NCBI GenBank assembly: GCA_030062745.1
Contig: CP099840.1
Coordinates: forward strand, 4,030,001-4,094,000
Source of the DNA: Capitulum mitella
Taxonomy: Eukaryota; Arthropoda; Thecostraca; Pollicipedomorpha; Pollicipedidae
DNA: 64,000 bases
Direction of reading: 5' to 3'
Below the pieces are notes generated by a model, which saw only the letters and a list, made by a program, of their open reading frames with translations, did no database searches and was not told where the DNA came from. Each line of letters starts with the position of its first letter. Position 1 is the first letter of the stretch. The translations under genes and the position numbers were made by a program. This document shows, one piece after another, positions 22,501 through 35,300 of the stretch.

Positions 22501-25500
22501 ATCCGAACCGAGACGGCCAGTCGGCAACGGGGCTGTATGGTGGAGCTGCACAGAACAATAGAGATCCTCTGGCGCGTGTGGATCGAGCAACGGGGCAGAA
22601 TTACGCCACTTTCGGAGCACTCGGGTGGCAGGGTCAAGGTTAACGTACACGTCCGGCTTGGCATGGGCTTCGATCCCAGTGCTACGCACTTCATGCGATG
22701 TTCGGGCAAACTGTCCGAAAAGATAGCAATATTTGGACAACTTATTTTCCAAATTTAGAAGCACAGCTATAGAGATGAAGATCTTTTATTCGTCGGTCGT
22801 ACTTCGGTGACTGCCTTAAACAGCTAATTGTGATTGATTATGGATAATGGTCTGGCTTCGCATTTAAACTTAACCAGCTGGAACTTCTGCTTTCCATCCC
22901 AAAGCATCGTTCCAGAGAAGACATTGGCTAACCGCTCGTAGAAGTATTTTCCAGGCGATGCTTTTTTACAGCTTCCCACGAGAGTCCAGTTAAACTTCGA
23001 CATTTTAAAAAAGATAAACGATATGCCATGGAACCTAAAACGTCCTTGCCCAAATTAATGTGCGACTGGCCAAGCCTGAATGCATGAAAAACTACTAAAA
23101 CTGGGAGGCAGTTACCTAAAGAAATGAGCCGAGGGAGGACGAAGGATGCAGGGCTGGAGGCGAGAAAAATCTCGCCTCTCGGGTCGCGATGGCGCCGATT
23201 TCAGATCCGGCGGCGGGCAGCGGGCCGCGGCGGGATCTCGCGCTCGTGTCACGCGGCGCGCCCGGCTCGCCGCCGCTGTGAGAGAGGAAAGCGCGCCAGG
23301 CGGGCGCGGGTCGGCCGGGTCCCTCTGCGGACGGCTTCCGGGTCGCCGGGGGCCGCCCGGCCGCCGGGGATCGCCGGCCCGGCCGGAGCGGTGACGACCG
23401 CCGTGTCGCTGGCCGGCCGTGATGACCAGGTTTCACGGCGGCCGCTCCCAGGCTGTGCACGGAGCGGAGCGCACGCTGTGCACGGCAGCTGTGCATGGGG
23501 GCTGTGCACGGCAGCAATGCACGGAAGGCGTGCACGGAGCGGAACGGCAACTCTGCATGTGGGCAGTGCACGGGACTGTTCCTCAGAGACTGCATACGGA
23601 AGCTGCGCTCGGGGGCTGTGCACGGGAGCCCTCTAGCACGGAAGCCTCGTCTGGATAGAGTCTGTAATGAAGCGTCCCGCTGGTTATTCGCGGACGTGGT
23701 GCAAAGGATCTCTGTACTGCGTGAAGTGGGTGAGGTAATGCCAACGTCACCATGTGTGAAAAAACCCTTTGTATGGGGCTTTTTCCAAAATACTTGAGGT
23801 AGTTTAGAACACGGTATGCCTTACCGCAGCGATTACTGACTTAGGGGTAATTACCCCACTTAGAGTAATTTAATCGTTCCGGTGGGGTAACTAGCTGAAC
23901 AAGCTGGTGCAGAACCTCCTGCAAGCTCAAGACTTCAAGTTTCAAAGCTCATAACATAGCATTTTTTTGTCATTTTCAAGTTTCTGAATCTCGAGCTCCG
24001 CGTCACATCAACAAAACTGGGCACGCTGACTCGTGTTGTTTTTCTGTAACTGCAGAACAGATGAGGTAACGGTGACTGTGGTTACGTGCGAGCGCGATAT
24101 ACTCTCCTGTGAAAGCAAAAGTTTTTATTTTTCAGATTTTTCATTCAATTTCGTCCGTTTTAAGGCGCATGTACCAATTGTCTTTATTCCTGTGGATATG
24201 GGAAGTCTATTACAGCCTTAAGAATGCTACATTTGTCAAAGTTTAGGACATGTGGCAGCGAAAGAAAAGAGAATCTCCCGCCGAATTAAGGCCTCGAAAT
24301 CGTCGTTTTTTGGCACATTTGACCTTACTTAACTCAGGGGCGTAGCCTAAGGGGACCAAGAAGACCATGACCTGCCTTGGGGTTGAAAATATAACATTTC
24401 TCAATATACCAAAAATGTCAAAAATAGAAAATCGGAACACAAAAATGACGTGGCTTGAATCCGTGGAGTTTTCAATTTTGACGATGTTGGATTTGTCCTG
24501 GTTATCTCCTCAGCGAAATCCTAGGTAAGTTCCTGATCTGACCTGCAACATATTGGCCTGGCGTTATGACAGTTCACAGACGATGAGGTCTGTACCGGTG
24601 TTACCTCATTGTAAGATTTAATTCAAATCCGTCAATAATTTACGAATATAGGGGGAGGGGGGCAAGGTTTACCACTGCTCCGGCTGAAGGCAACGTCTGA
24701 CCTTGCCACGTGCGCATGTTAAGTTAGGATTATCATTAGTGCGTCTGTTTGAATACATGAATGAAAATGTATATCCATCTGTGCTATTTTCGAGCGGAAA
24801 AGCTGACGCAAAATGTTGCGGAAATTTCAATTTTTTCCCAAGAATAACGGTAGAAACGGACAAGAGTAATAGGGAATTACTCGCCATGTATAGGTCGTTC
24901 ATCTCAGTATGTCATATACTTATTTGATACCTGATGCCTACATTGACATAAAATAATACCTTAATGTAACGAACTAAATGTAGATAATACGCGATATGAA
25001 TTATGTTCTCGAATATGCATGCAGTTTGACTCCGGATAGGGTAGTGATCCCCCGGTCACGATCCAGAAGGGATAACAATCCCGAAAAAATTGGGAACCAC
25101 TGCCTTATGGGGACTAGTCATTCCAACGAACTGAAATGAATGTCTCATGATGTGAACCGATCGGAGGTAAAACCAGTCCCTGTGTGGACACATACAGCAG
25201 ACGGTCTCACTTCTTGCGGTGGGTCCAGTTATCCCCACGGTACCTCCCGAATCATGCTCGTCACGCGGTGCGTCCGCACGCCGGCCAGAACTGGCCATTA
25301 CCCGGACTGTCGGCGAACTGCCGGACCGTGTCCCCGCGTCGCGGCCAGGGCTCCTGGTGATTTATGGGTCACGGCAGCGCGCGCACGGTGCCTTCATCTC
25401 CGGCCGGCGGGCACACAGACCCGGCAGACCGCGCCTATCAGAGAAGCAGGCATCTTCCACGATTGCGCTTCTGCTTTTAATCTAATCGTCAACCACTTTC

Positions 25501-27350
25501 GCCAGTTGTCGGGGAGCCGTGCGTGGCAAGTAAGTGCTTACTCTGAGCAGGTCTCGGGTACTATGCGGCAGAACGTTCCACATCTTTATGGCCTAAAAGG
25601 CGGCTTCGGCAATGCCGTGCGCAGAGGGCATCGCCGAAATCCACCTGGCGGGCGACTTTCTAAGTACCGCTTGCAGTTGTAAATAATGCATCATAATCTC
25701 GGCAAGCACTCTCATTTTGGCGTGGCATCACTCGCAGCGACGTCTAATTGAGATCGTTGCGCTACTTGTGGCGTTTCAGATTTGCGTCTGTAATCGGGGA
25801 TTATATCGCAGGCGTAATTCAACTTTCGACCGGGGCTAAGAACTGCCAATTGCTGCAGTGACGGGCGTATCGCCGGCAAGCGACAGTCGGACGACAGCCC
25901 GCTCCCTGCTTCCAGTTTCTATTTGTTGTCAGCAGGGAAGCCCGGTCCGGGTCTGCTTGCCGAATCTCGCAATCGCAATCTGCCAAGGCGGCGGAATCTC
26001 GGAGATTCCGTCTCGGCACGAACCTGTCTGCGCTGTCACTCGCGGAGCGGTCCACGTGGAGCGGTTCAAAGGTCGTGCGTAAGCGCACGTTTACGAGAGG
26101 GAAACGCCACATCTGGCGTTTGGAGAGGCCTTCCGGCCGCCGGGCAGCTGATGACTGACGGTGCGTGGGCGCGGAGTTCAGTCGGCTCCTCTCGACATCA
26201 AGAAATGGATTGTGGAAAAGCGTGAGAGTTTTCCAGAGGTCTACAAAAAGAAATTAGTAGCACGGCATAAGCTAATAGCAATCGGACATTAGGTGACAGC
26301 CATAGATCAATCATTATCACCACAAAAACCATGATGGTTCTTTAACCAATAACATCACTATGATATAAACAGTGTCTTATCCAGAGCAAAACAGGTTAAG
26401 GCAATACTAACCAAGGCCAGAATTTTCAGATGACACTGAATATATGATTCAGTTTGTTGTAAAACTACAAAAAAACGTCGAACTGTCTGTGGAGTAACAT
26501 ACGGCGATGGGGGTAAAACGAAGTAGCATGTCAGCAGTGTGACCTGGTGTCTTGTATGAGTCCAGTATTCGTGTTACCTCACTCACTGACATCCTAAGCT
26601 GCAGAAAGTCAGACACCAAAGTTATGCATCAAGTCGTCATTGGAAACCAATTGGATGCATATCATATGCCTACTTCCTCTCAAAAAACATGACCAATTTC
26701 CTCCCACATATTATATCAAACAGTTGTCTTACTAGGATCCGCTTAACCAAAAGTAATGAGCAGGAACTGCGCAGTCATACGTCGCAGGATGAAAAGACAT
26801 AAATTGTACAGAAAGTCCGTAATCAGACAAAGTGGCCATGTTGTTGCATTTGATGGTAGAAGGTTTAATAGTAACATGCAATTGTCTAAAGAACGGTTTC
26901 GACAGAATCATTTAAACCGCCTAATAGCATGAGCGTATCTTTGTTCCCTTTAAGCCAATGTTTCGGAAACGGCGTAGAACGTGCGTTTTGTCGGCGACAT
27001 GAAAGAACCTTCGGGTTGACGACATACGCAAAAATACAGATCAAATGGATGATTGGACGATTAAATGCCGTTGTGATGCTTGCTTCCACCAGATCCATTT
27101 TATGCATGTTTCCCATCTAAATCAATTTAAAGTGAAGCTGAATCGTTCGGAAATGCGAAACAAAACATCAGATCACCCGGCTCGGGGGCCGTTTTGCAGT
27201 CCGTTCCGCCACCGTTCGTAGGTACTCACCCATGAGCACGGAGGCGGGCACGGTGCCGTTGACCGGCCGCAGCTGATCCATCGCGTCCGCCGCCGCCGGC
27301 TCGCTCGGCACCAGCACCGCCAGCACCAGCACCAGCGCCGCCGCCGCCAT
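16592..27350 (-). CDS. CPAP1-A: chitin-binding cuticular protein with long PYSS-repeat tail (3 exons)
   Basis: Secreted single-domain chitin-binding protein of the CPAP1 (peritrophin-like cuticle) class. Exon 27350-27230 gives a signal peptide (MAAAALVLVLAVLVPSEPAA). Exon 21328-20102 gives a basic, Arg/Pro-rich region ending in GRDYPTL..IPSTGFSCRG and YADMETRCQ. Exon 19354-16592 starts VWHYC and completes the domain through VCDWWYSVEC. Cysteine spacing is C-x14-C-x5-C-x10-C-x12-C-x7-C, as in peritrophin-A/CBM14. The remaining ~860 residues are Pro/Ser/Tyr/Arg-rich, with dozens of RPYSS-type repeats and a strongly basic patch (VKVRRRLRKVRRRK). Length is about 1,370 residues, long for CPAP1. 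The exon 1-2 phase (G|CG) fits, but exon 2 is one base too long for its 3' phase (see findings). The DYP and DWW motifs make the domain call secure; the middle exon is less certain. Confidence 0.85.
17760..18540 (-). repeat. RPYSS-type coding repeat in CPAP1-A
   Basis: In the reading frame of CPAP1-A, units such as TPRPYSS, SPSPRPYSS and TARPYSS recur every 9-13 residues. Neighbouring units at 18385-18540 are nearly identical in DNA, showing recent slippage or unequal exchange, while those near 17800-18100 have diverged. Tyrosine at a fixed position in each unit would suit cross-linking by oxidation or hydroxylation, as in other structural proteins; that role is inferred. Confidence 0.9.
19700..19845. 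repeat. 41-bp tandem repeat, 3 copies, in CPAP1-A intron 2
   Basis: The phrase TACA(A/G)ACCGATTAT recurs at 19721, 19762 and 19803, a period of exactly 41 bp. Units contain CC(C/A)AGCGTCACCCGGCC. The repeat lies in the 747-bp intron that splits the chitin-binding domain. Confidence 0.85.
23450..23645. repeat. Degenerate (CTGTGCACGG)-type repeat
   Basis: GTGCACGG or close variants recur about ten times at irregular spacing of 12-25 bp, alternating with GGAGCG and GGCAGC. Each unit contains the palindrome GTGCAC. The block adjoins a GC-rich island in CPAP1-A intron 1. Confidence 0.7.
24335..24535 (+). mobile_element. hAT-like MITE, copy 1
   Basis: About 200 bp, beginning CAGGGGCGTAGCC and ending with the decayed complement (TAGGTAAGTTCCTG). 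It aligns along its full length with the reverse complement of 46319-46512, including the shared interior phrases GGGTTGAAAAT, GAGTTTTCA.TTTTGAC and TTGGATTTGT.CTGGT. CAGGGGCGTAGC-type ends are common among hAT-derived MITEs. No coding capacity. Confidence 0.8.
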
Positions 27351-30300
27351 CGGCCCTGGAAGCGCCACAGCCCGCTCAGTGCGGGGCGCGACAGGGACTG
27401 CCGGCGCCGGCCCGCCCGCGCCTCGGCCGCCCGGCCGCCGGGGCGGCGCCTCCGGAGAAAACCGACCGAGACCGCCGCCGCCCGGGGGCATCGTGACCGG
27501 GGCGCGCCGGAACGCTCCGGAGGCTGACCTGAAGATGGACCCGCGCCGCAGAGTGGCCCGGGCATTGGTCTGAGACTGGTCACTGAGGCAGGAGATGATC
27601 CGGAGACTGGCTGGGGCGGGTTGGCGATCGGCTCGAATTCGGATCCGGGGACTTCGCCAAAGCCTAGTCTGGAGATTGGTCCGGAGACTGACTGTGTTTG
27701 CGATCGTTCAGTCGCCAGGTAACTGGCCTGGCGGCTGAGCGAGAAATTTCCCCCCTCTCCCTCCCAACAGCGTCCTTCCGTTATCCGGGAATATGCTGGG
27801 AATGCTTCGCAGGCCCTACGGGGCGGACCGGCGAAAGGACGAGAACGAAAGGAACGATCCACGCCGTTAGTTCACTGGGAGATGAAAATTGTGTTCTGCC
27901 CTTCCCCCCAGCGCGCTCTCTCTCTCCCTCGTCCTTTCTACCTATTTACTCTGTTATAGCGGCTATTTTTTATCGTGTTTCTCACGTTTTCATGAAGACT
28001 GCGTCGGTATAGCCTACACGGGCACAGTAGAAGAGTAATGGCAATTTTCGACATTGGTCAGGACAGAAGAAGCAATAGCCAAGCCGCACGCCATTTGACA
28101 CCAGACAGATTAATAACAGCATGTTCACCTTTGGAAGGTCACTGCTCTCCTTTGAACTGTCAATAGCGTTTGTCGTCCCAATGTATCTGGGACATGGCGA
28201 CACTAATTACGGGCTCCGTTGGCTATAATCGTGTAAGCCGGATGACCCAGCTATATGGCTGTCAGCCTTTGGGCAGGTTGCGGTCACGTTGTCGGTCAAG
28301 CGTGTACGTCCCCGCCCGAGATACGGTGCCGAGACCGAGGTCACGGCTATGACTGATGGATGGCATTTAAGCGTCACTGGTGACAGGAGCAGAATGAGCT
28401 GTAATTGTGCGCTAGTGGATGAAGTCTTGATAACAGATGCATTATATCTATTAAGAACGGAAGAACAAGGAAAAAAAGGGAGATGAATATGGGAATAAGG
28501 AGCGAGAGAAAAAGGGTGGTAGAGAAAAAGGGAAAAAGAGGGAGAGACGGAGGGAGGTTAGGCGAGAAGAAGGATTTGGGAAAAGAGAGGGTAATTAAAA
28601 GTTTCACAGGTTTAATAAATGCCTGAACGCTGACGCTCATTCGTTTCGCATACAGCTTAATTCTAAACGGTCGTTGTCGCGAGAACGCAAGATAACATTG
28701 CAGATATTTACAACGCTAGCGTTAGATGCGGTAAAGGAAAAGCAGAGTTGTGGTGCAAACTAGTGTTGGCTGTTTGTTTCCATTTTGAGCCAAAGGCGCG
28801 ACCTACGACAGCCTTGACTTGCCATGCATTTCGGATCTCTTCAAGGCGCCTCGCGTGGAAAACGTAAGTGCTTCTAGCACCAGCAGCACTCCAATCAGAG
28901 ATGCACTGCTCATGAAAACACGTCTGGTGAAATGCTTCGGCTAACGTCAAAACAGATAACGACTGAGAAAGACGACACACGAGTGGCCATCCATAACCAA
29001 ATGAAAGCACGACGCGACACATTCGAGCCTTCCTGAGGCGGCAGAGGCCACAAGCCAAAGCGCAGAACGAACGGATTCTCTCCGCATCGGGCGGCGGCTG
29101 CTCTGCCGGGCGGGCCGGACGCCGCGCCGGCACGCACCCGCTTCCGCGGACGCGTGGGAGAGGCTCTCTCGGCGCAGAAAGCGGCGCCTGCGCGCGGATC
29201 GCCGCGCCGGCCGGAGAAGCGGCGCCGTGGGAGCCTCCCAGGCGCCGAGCCCGCGGCCGTATCAGCCGGAACCGTGCCGCCGCCGCCGCCGGCCGGGGCG
29301 TCTTCACTCCCGCCCTACCGGACTCGCTCGGTGGAGCTGCCAACCGCTGGGGCGGGACGGGGGGCAGGTGCGGTTAGCAGAGATTGGCGAGGAAACGGGA
29401 TGGGTTGCAAGGTGGAGCCATTGCGTTGAAGATTGTCTCTGTAGGGAGTGGACTTAACCTGAACCGTGTCTCGTGGGTTCGAAATGAATAAAACAAAGTC
29501 AAGAGTCATGTGCATGGTTTGCAATATTATATCAAAGCGTCCCGAACAGATTTCAACCTTTGCCCTGCAATTAGGCCATAATGAATTCACTGGGTCCCAG
29601 CTTTCTGCTTTCAGTAACATCAAGGCAGACTTTCCATGGCTGTACTCCCCATGACCTCTCTACCTCGCTGCCAGAGTTCACGACGCATCCGTTCGTCCCA
29701 GACATGCTGCACCCAGCAAGCCTGCTTTCCACTCCGGGCGACCGTTCTCAGGCCCTGGTAACCATGGCATCGACGCCCTCTGCCCTATCGATCCGTTCAG
29801 CGATTAGTCTCAGTCTTGTTCCACGCAGCTCTGATGACCAGCGGGGTGCGACGGGTACGTGCAGGGAATGTCGAAACCTTCCCCAAACACGACAGGCCTG
29901 ACAGCCGAGGGACACCTGACGATACTGGACCTCAGGCCGTATTGTGCCCTGCGCCACGCTCCGGTAGGCGGGGTGGCTGTCTCCTCTTCCTCGGCCCGAG
30001 ATCTCGGAGCTGCTCTGTCGTCTCGTCCGGCTGTCCACGCCGCAGATGCCGCACTCGGTTTTGTAACGGCGCCGCTGGTGACTCGAGCTTTGTCCGAAAC
30101 CTCACCACGGGCGGCTTGGATCAGGCAGCTGCGGTTGCCGGGGGCTGACGTCATCAGAAATGAATGAAGGCAAACCCGTTCCTGTTACGTGTGCAAGTGC
30201 ATTCGCTGTTGTATGAGCATATACAGAGATAAAACTGATCCACTTCCCTCTCAATGTCTTTCACATCGCTGTGGCGTTGATCATGGTATCCGGATTCGTT

Positions 30301-32204
30301 TTCCCTTCTTTTCTTGAGGTTAATTAGTCGATTCCGCTGAAAAGCCGCATTTCGAAGAGCATTACCGTCACCAGTCAGAGACCGTTTCCAGAAGGGCAAT
30401 AATCGGACAACGGTATTCTAGTTTCCGTCGCACTCACTTGTCCCTAATTCCGGCTCTTCCAGAGAAACATTCCGTTCCTTGGCGGACAACCCGAACTTCC
30501 CGTGTGGATACATTGACTTCCTGGGAAGGATTCTCCAGCTCCCGGAAACTTGAGTGGATTCAGAGGGGCCGTCGCTCAGGCCCATGCTCGGGTGATCTCT
30601 GACACTGCAGATGTGCAAAAACTAATCGACGTTGCTTCGGTCGATTGCTAAAATTGTGCCAGCACCCTTCTCTCAAACCCCGGTTTCACGACCGTTGTCG
30701 ACGTCTCGTCTCGCTGGGAGGATTCCCGAACCCAGGCCGGACCTCAGCCCTCCTAGCCGACGCGCCACTCCCGGGGCTAGACATCGGGCGTCGCAGGCGA
30801 ACTGCAGGGGAGATGTGCGAAACGTCACGTGACGGAGCCAAGTTGTGCTGTCAATGTGACCGCCGGACGCATCAGGGAGCACACAGGGGGAGGGGCGGGG
30901 CGTCCGTCGCGTCGGCAGCCCTTACACAACCCCCATCGGACGGGTGACGTGCGCCGGGCCGCGCGCCGCCCGATTTGTCCAGCAGATGGCCGCGCCGGCA
31001 GTGAGAGTGTCAGCTGGCGGCGGTGACGTAACGGCGGCAGTGGCGCCGGCTGGCGGCCGGAAAACAAACGACACTCAAACGCACTAATCGCCGCCGGCCG
31101 ACGGTGAGTCGGCGTCGATCCGATTCGCGACGCGGCGCCGGCTGGCGGCGCGCGCGGCACGTGCCGACGACGCCGCCGCTCCGGACGTGATTAGTCGGCC
31201 ATTCGTTTGGCCGCGTCCGTCACATCTGTGCATTATGAGTGCACGCCGGGAGAAACCGAGCACGAGCGCCAATCAGGCTCAGTTTCCTAGTGATTGAAGC
31301 CCATTCATGCGATGGGCTGCGGGCTGTAATTTATCACCTCGGAGTTTCCCGGCCGCCCGGTGGTACCGCGCCAGTGATTATCAGATGGCATCGGTGAAAC
31401 TGAAGGGCGCGGACGCACTTCTTCCCAAGACGCATTGCCGTAAATAAACAAGGACCAGACGCCGTTTCGCACCGAAACCCAGGTTTTTCGCACGTAGAAA
31501 AAACGGCTTCTGTCACACGTGGAGGCTCCGCAACGGGATCAGTGCTTTGGAGGGTATGCAAGGTTATAACGTGTTCATTTATATTTTAGGTCCATGCCCC
31601 TTGCCCAATGTTATTATCTGCAAAAATGCGGGAATGCCTTCGGCCTGAGGCGAGGGCCATAGCAGTCCAGCAGTGTTTCTACCACTGATACAGTTCTTCT
31701 TGCACCCAAGACATTTTTCCAGTCTACAGTCCGTCACGGACGAGTTCGTATTCTTGCATCCCCGTAAGATCAAAACATGATCGCATCTGCTCGTACAGCA
31801 GCGGCGTAAGCCAATCGCATCCCATCGTCAGCATTGTGCTTTGCGCAGATCTGCCACTTTGGAACCAGTGGATGGCATAAGCGAAGAAAACACGACCCAC
31901 TCCTGTGCACGCTTATGAATGGCATTACGCACAGCAGAACTCTTCCAATGATTTGGGTTTGGACGTTACTTACCTCGTGTGCTACTGTCGTTTAGCATTA
32001 TTATCTTGTGCCCTTATTGGGATCACTGATTACCGACATTACTGGCTCGGATGTTATTGACGTTACGTGTTACTGACGTTACATGGAACACCGCACACAC
32101 CGTCTTTCGTCAGCCCCATTTGTCCCAGGCAGTTTGGGCTCGCCATAACGCCGATTTCCAGACAAGATTAAATCCCGTCTGGCACAGACTTTTTTAAGTC
32201 GAAG

Positions 32205-32393
32205 CCCTGGGGCGCAGCAATGGTGTTCTTGGGGGGGGGGGGACGGAGCTCAGTGTGATTTGAAATCATACGAAAACCGCCTGCTGGGAAGACGATATAC
32301 AATGGTTTTCACAAAAAATGCGGACCTGGGGGGGGGGGGCGGGACCCCCCTTAGGAACCCGGCCCCCTGTGGCTGCGACGGTGTCGAGGCCCA
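32205..32393 (+). mobile_element. G-tract MITE, copy 1
   Basis: About 190 bp containing two runs of ten or more G. It is homologous to the reverse complement of 40428-40575: both have GGAGCTCAGTG, then CATACGAAAACCGCCTG, then GGAAGACGAT, then TTTTCACAAAAAAT. Boundaries are approximate. No coding capacity. Confidence 0.7.
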
Positions 32394-35300
32394 ACCGTAG
32401 ACTTTGTGTGAGCGAGATATATCTGAATCACCTCATTCCGAACACAAAACCAGATCATCGCTGTCATTCCTCATCGTGGTCTCTTGATTACAGCTTTCAA
32501 CCAATTCACGTCATTTGAGAACGCAGATGATGAGATTCTAAAAAAAAAACAGCGAGAACTACAGCTTTCAAACTACCCTTTAACCAAGGCGCGGATCTTC
32601 CGCCAGCATTTCCGCCGTATCAAAGAGGTGGGCGTTCACCTGAATGATGGATGATGGCGCGGCAATGGGAGACAACAAATAAAGAGCCTTTTATCGGTTG
32701 CTGACAGCGGCGAGATGTGGGCAATCGCGTTCGGATATGACGGTGACAATTTCCAACCCCAGACCAGGTCACGTGGCTCATTAATGACCCGCGTGACCTT
32801 CGCCCAGCAAGTCGTGAAATATGACTTCGAATGAGCACCCCCATCAATGACGTAAACATAAAAAGTATGGAACACTGAGTGAGCATACAGAAAGCACGAC
32901 ATGATACTCGGCAAATCTGCCAAACCTCCGATGAGCTACAATATTGCGCACACCTTTAGAGGTAAGATAAGCCTCCGCAACGTCAGACTTGTCTCCAAGC
33001 AGGCAGTAAGTACACCCTGCTACAGCCGGTGCATCAAGGGCACCGACAAAGGCAAGACAAGTCTTCCAATCAGTCAACCCGTCTCCAAGCACGCGTCAAG
33101 CGATCCCGCTGGAGGTCGGTGCCCGCCGCACCGCTGGACGTCCTCCCTCCCCTGCCGGCGCGGCGCTCGTGCGCCAGAGTAATCGAAACGCGTCATTAAT
33201 CTGCGGGCCCGAGCGTCGCTCAGCTGGCCTGGCGTTGTGGCGGCTCGCTCGAGCGTGTCATGAGAGTGGTCGCGACACGGGGCCGCAGAGTCGCCGGAGC
33301 AGGGCCTGGTCGAAAGAAAGTGATCCGGAGGCGGTGGCGACCGAAGAAACTGCCCCAGGCCGACGGCTACCTGCCTATTGTGGAGCAGTGATCCACGCGC
33401 TATAACTGAAGCACATGCGTGTTTAGTTTATCTGTTGATAAATGTGTCGGCAGGTTTGCATTTGTTTCGTTTTACTTGTACTAGTCATTACCACCGCACA
33501 ATATTTTTTTCCGTTATCCATACTCACGTGTTGGATATCGGAACATACTTAAGTTTCATATCCACATATGAATTCATCTTAAAGCAGACAGCGCGACAGT
33601 TTACCTTCGGCCATTTTGCATCATAAGAAGGTCGTTCAAGTGTGAAAATTTCAAATGAGAAAATCTGCAGTCAGGCGCGGCGGAATGGACCGCACGTTTT
33701 TAATTAAACTAACAGCCAAACTCGTCCGGTCTCCGACGCCAAACGCTGACAAATGGCTTGTCGAACGTTCACAGCACGGCCCAGAAGGCGGCGGCAGACG
33801 AGTGAGGAGCGGACAGTACCGTCTGCCGCGCCCCGGGTGGCGCAGAAAGGGCCCACCCGCCTCCCGAATCCCCGCGGCAGCCGCCAGCCGACGTCGGCGA
33901 AGAATGGGCGCTCATCATCTAATTCGCGGCGGCGCGTTTGGCGTCCGCGCGCGAGTGCTGAGGTGTGGGTCGTTAGCGCGCCGAGAGCGAGTTCTGAGAG
34001 CGGCAGGACGGGTCGGAGAGTGATGGAGCATCCCGTGGAGAGTGGCAGGCCCCGAAAGAGCAGGCAGAAGTCCTGCCGGAACTAACCACGTGGTCGTTGC
34101 GGTGAAAACGTTTTGCCCGACATGTGGTCTCAGCGGTTGCTTTGTTTGGTTGATGAAGAGTTCGACTGGCGAAACCTTAAAATGTTTGGTCCTCCAGGCG
34201 CCCACTGAGGTGATCAGTACCTGTTTCATTTTGAGATGGCGATGATACATTACATCCAATGTGTAAGGGTCGGTGATTCGAAAACGGACAAACATAATCT
34301 TGCAGGGATGTGGCTGTGATGTCTTTTTCTCTCGCGTTGTTTCGTTTGCAAGGAGTTGCCCATGCATCGGCGACGTCTGCGTTTTTGGTACGCATGTTAT
34401 TTTTGCACCTTGGTTAAACGACTTTGCCTAGACACTGCGTTGTTACAAGTGGATACAGTATGGTTATTTGAAATGTTTTCCGTTTTGCATACATCCGTGG
34501 AAAATAAGGCGTGCACTCAACTGTGTAGTCATTCCAATTTTGAGTTAGCTAAACAGCATTGGAATGGTTGTCATACCGGCTAGATAAGAATTATTGGTAC
34601 TCAGGTGAGGCAATGCAAACTGTTTCATTTCAGTTTTTTTTTTCAATTGATTCACCGAGATCTAAATAATACATCAACCATACAGATGAGTTACGATGCA
34701 TGGGATGACAAATAGCATTATATCCCATGATGCAGAAAAACACTCTGCTTGTGCATGCCGCTCATGGAATACTGGGGCATACTGCAATGCGGAATGTCGT
34801 AAAAAGATAGCAATAGGCCCATCTATAGCCCCCAGTTGCCCCGTGACGGACTTCACATGGTTACGCATGCTGGCGTCGAGCAATGTGCTCCCAAGAAGTC
34901 TTCTGTTCGTCCCTGAAGCCGTCTGTGGGGCCCTTATATGCTGCCCCTGCTAGGGCTAGCCCAGCCTTGATACGGTAAATGAACCATTTATATCCCCTCC
35001 CGCCTGGCTACTCACGTTCGCTTTAATGACAGTGCAACGAGTACGATTCCATGTTACACTAGTCTACTGATCTCACTAAAGTGGGCATCGATTTAACGTG
35101 ACGTTTCATCGATTGTCAGACGTAGGTCACCTGCAGACGAGCTGGTTATACTCCCACACTGAACAGCCCAAATCATTACGTGTCAAACCCAATATGTAAC
35201 ATCACCACTAATGACCCTCTGACTATGCGAAGAAATGACAGCGCGCATTACATGAAGTTTACGCAATTTACTGGTAATCACTAGCTTAGGGAATTTCTGT

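Larger units (their letters stand above)
21329..27229. other. CPAP1-A intron 1, no further gene
   Basis: A 5.9 kb intron between the signal-peptide exon and the second exon. I see no conserved exon on either strand. It contains a GC-rich island at about 23180-23420, a degenerate TGCACGG repeat next to it, one MITE copy (24335-24535) and smaller GC-rich patches at 25260-25450 and 25850-26110. Open frames of up to ~180 codons in these islands lack similarity to known proteins. Confidence 0.6.

Noticed and set aside
28708-29343. A 211-codon minus-strand frame
   Set aside because: It starts in a GC-rich island and runs into AT-rich DNA with a complete change of composition. No similarity or signal peptide.
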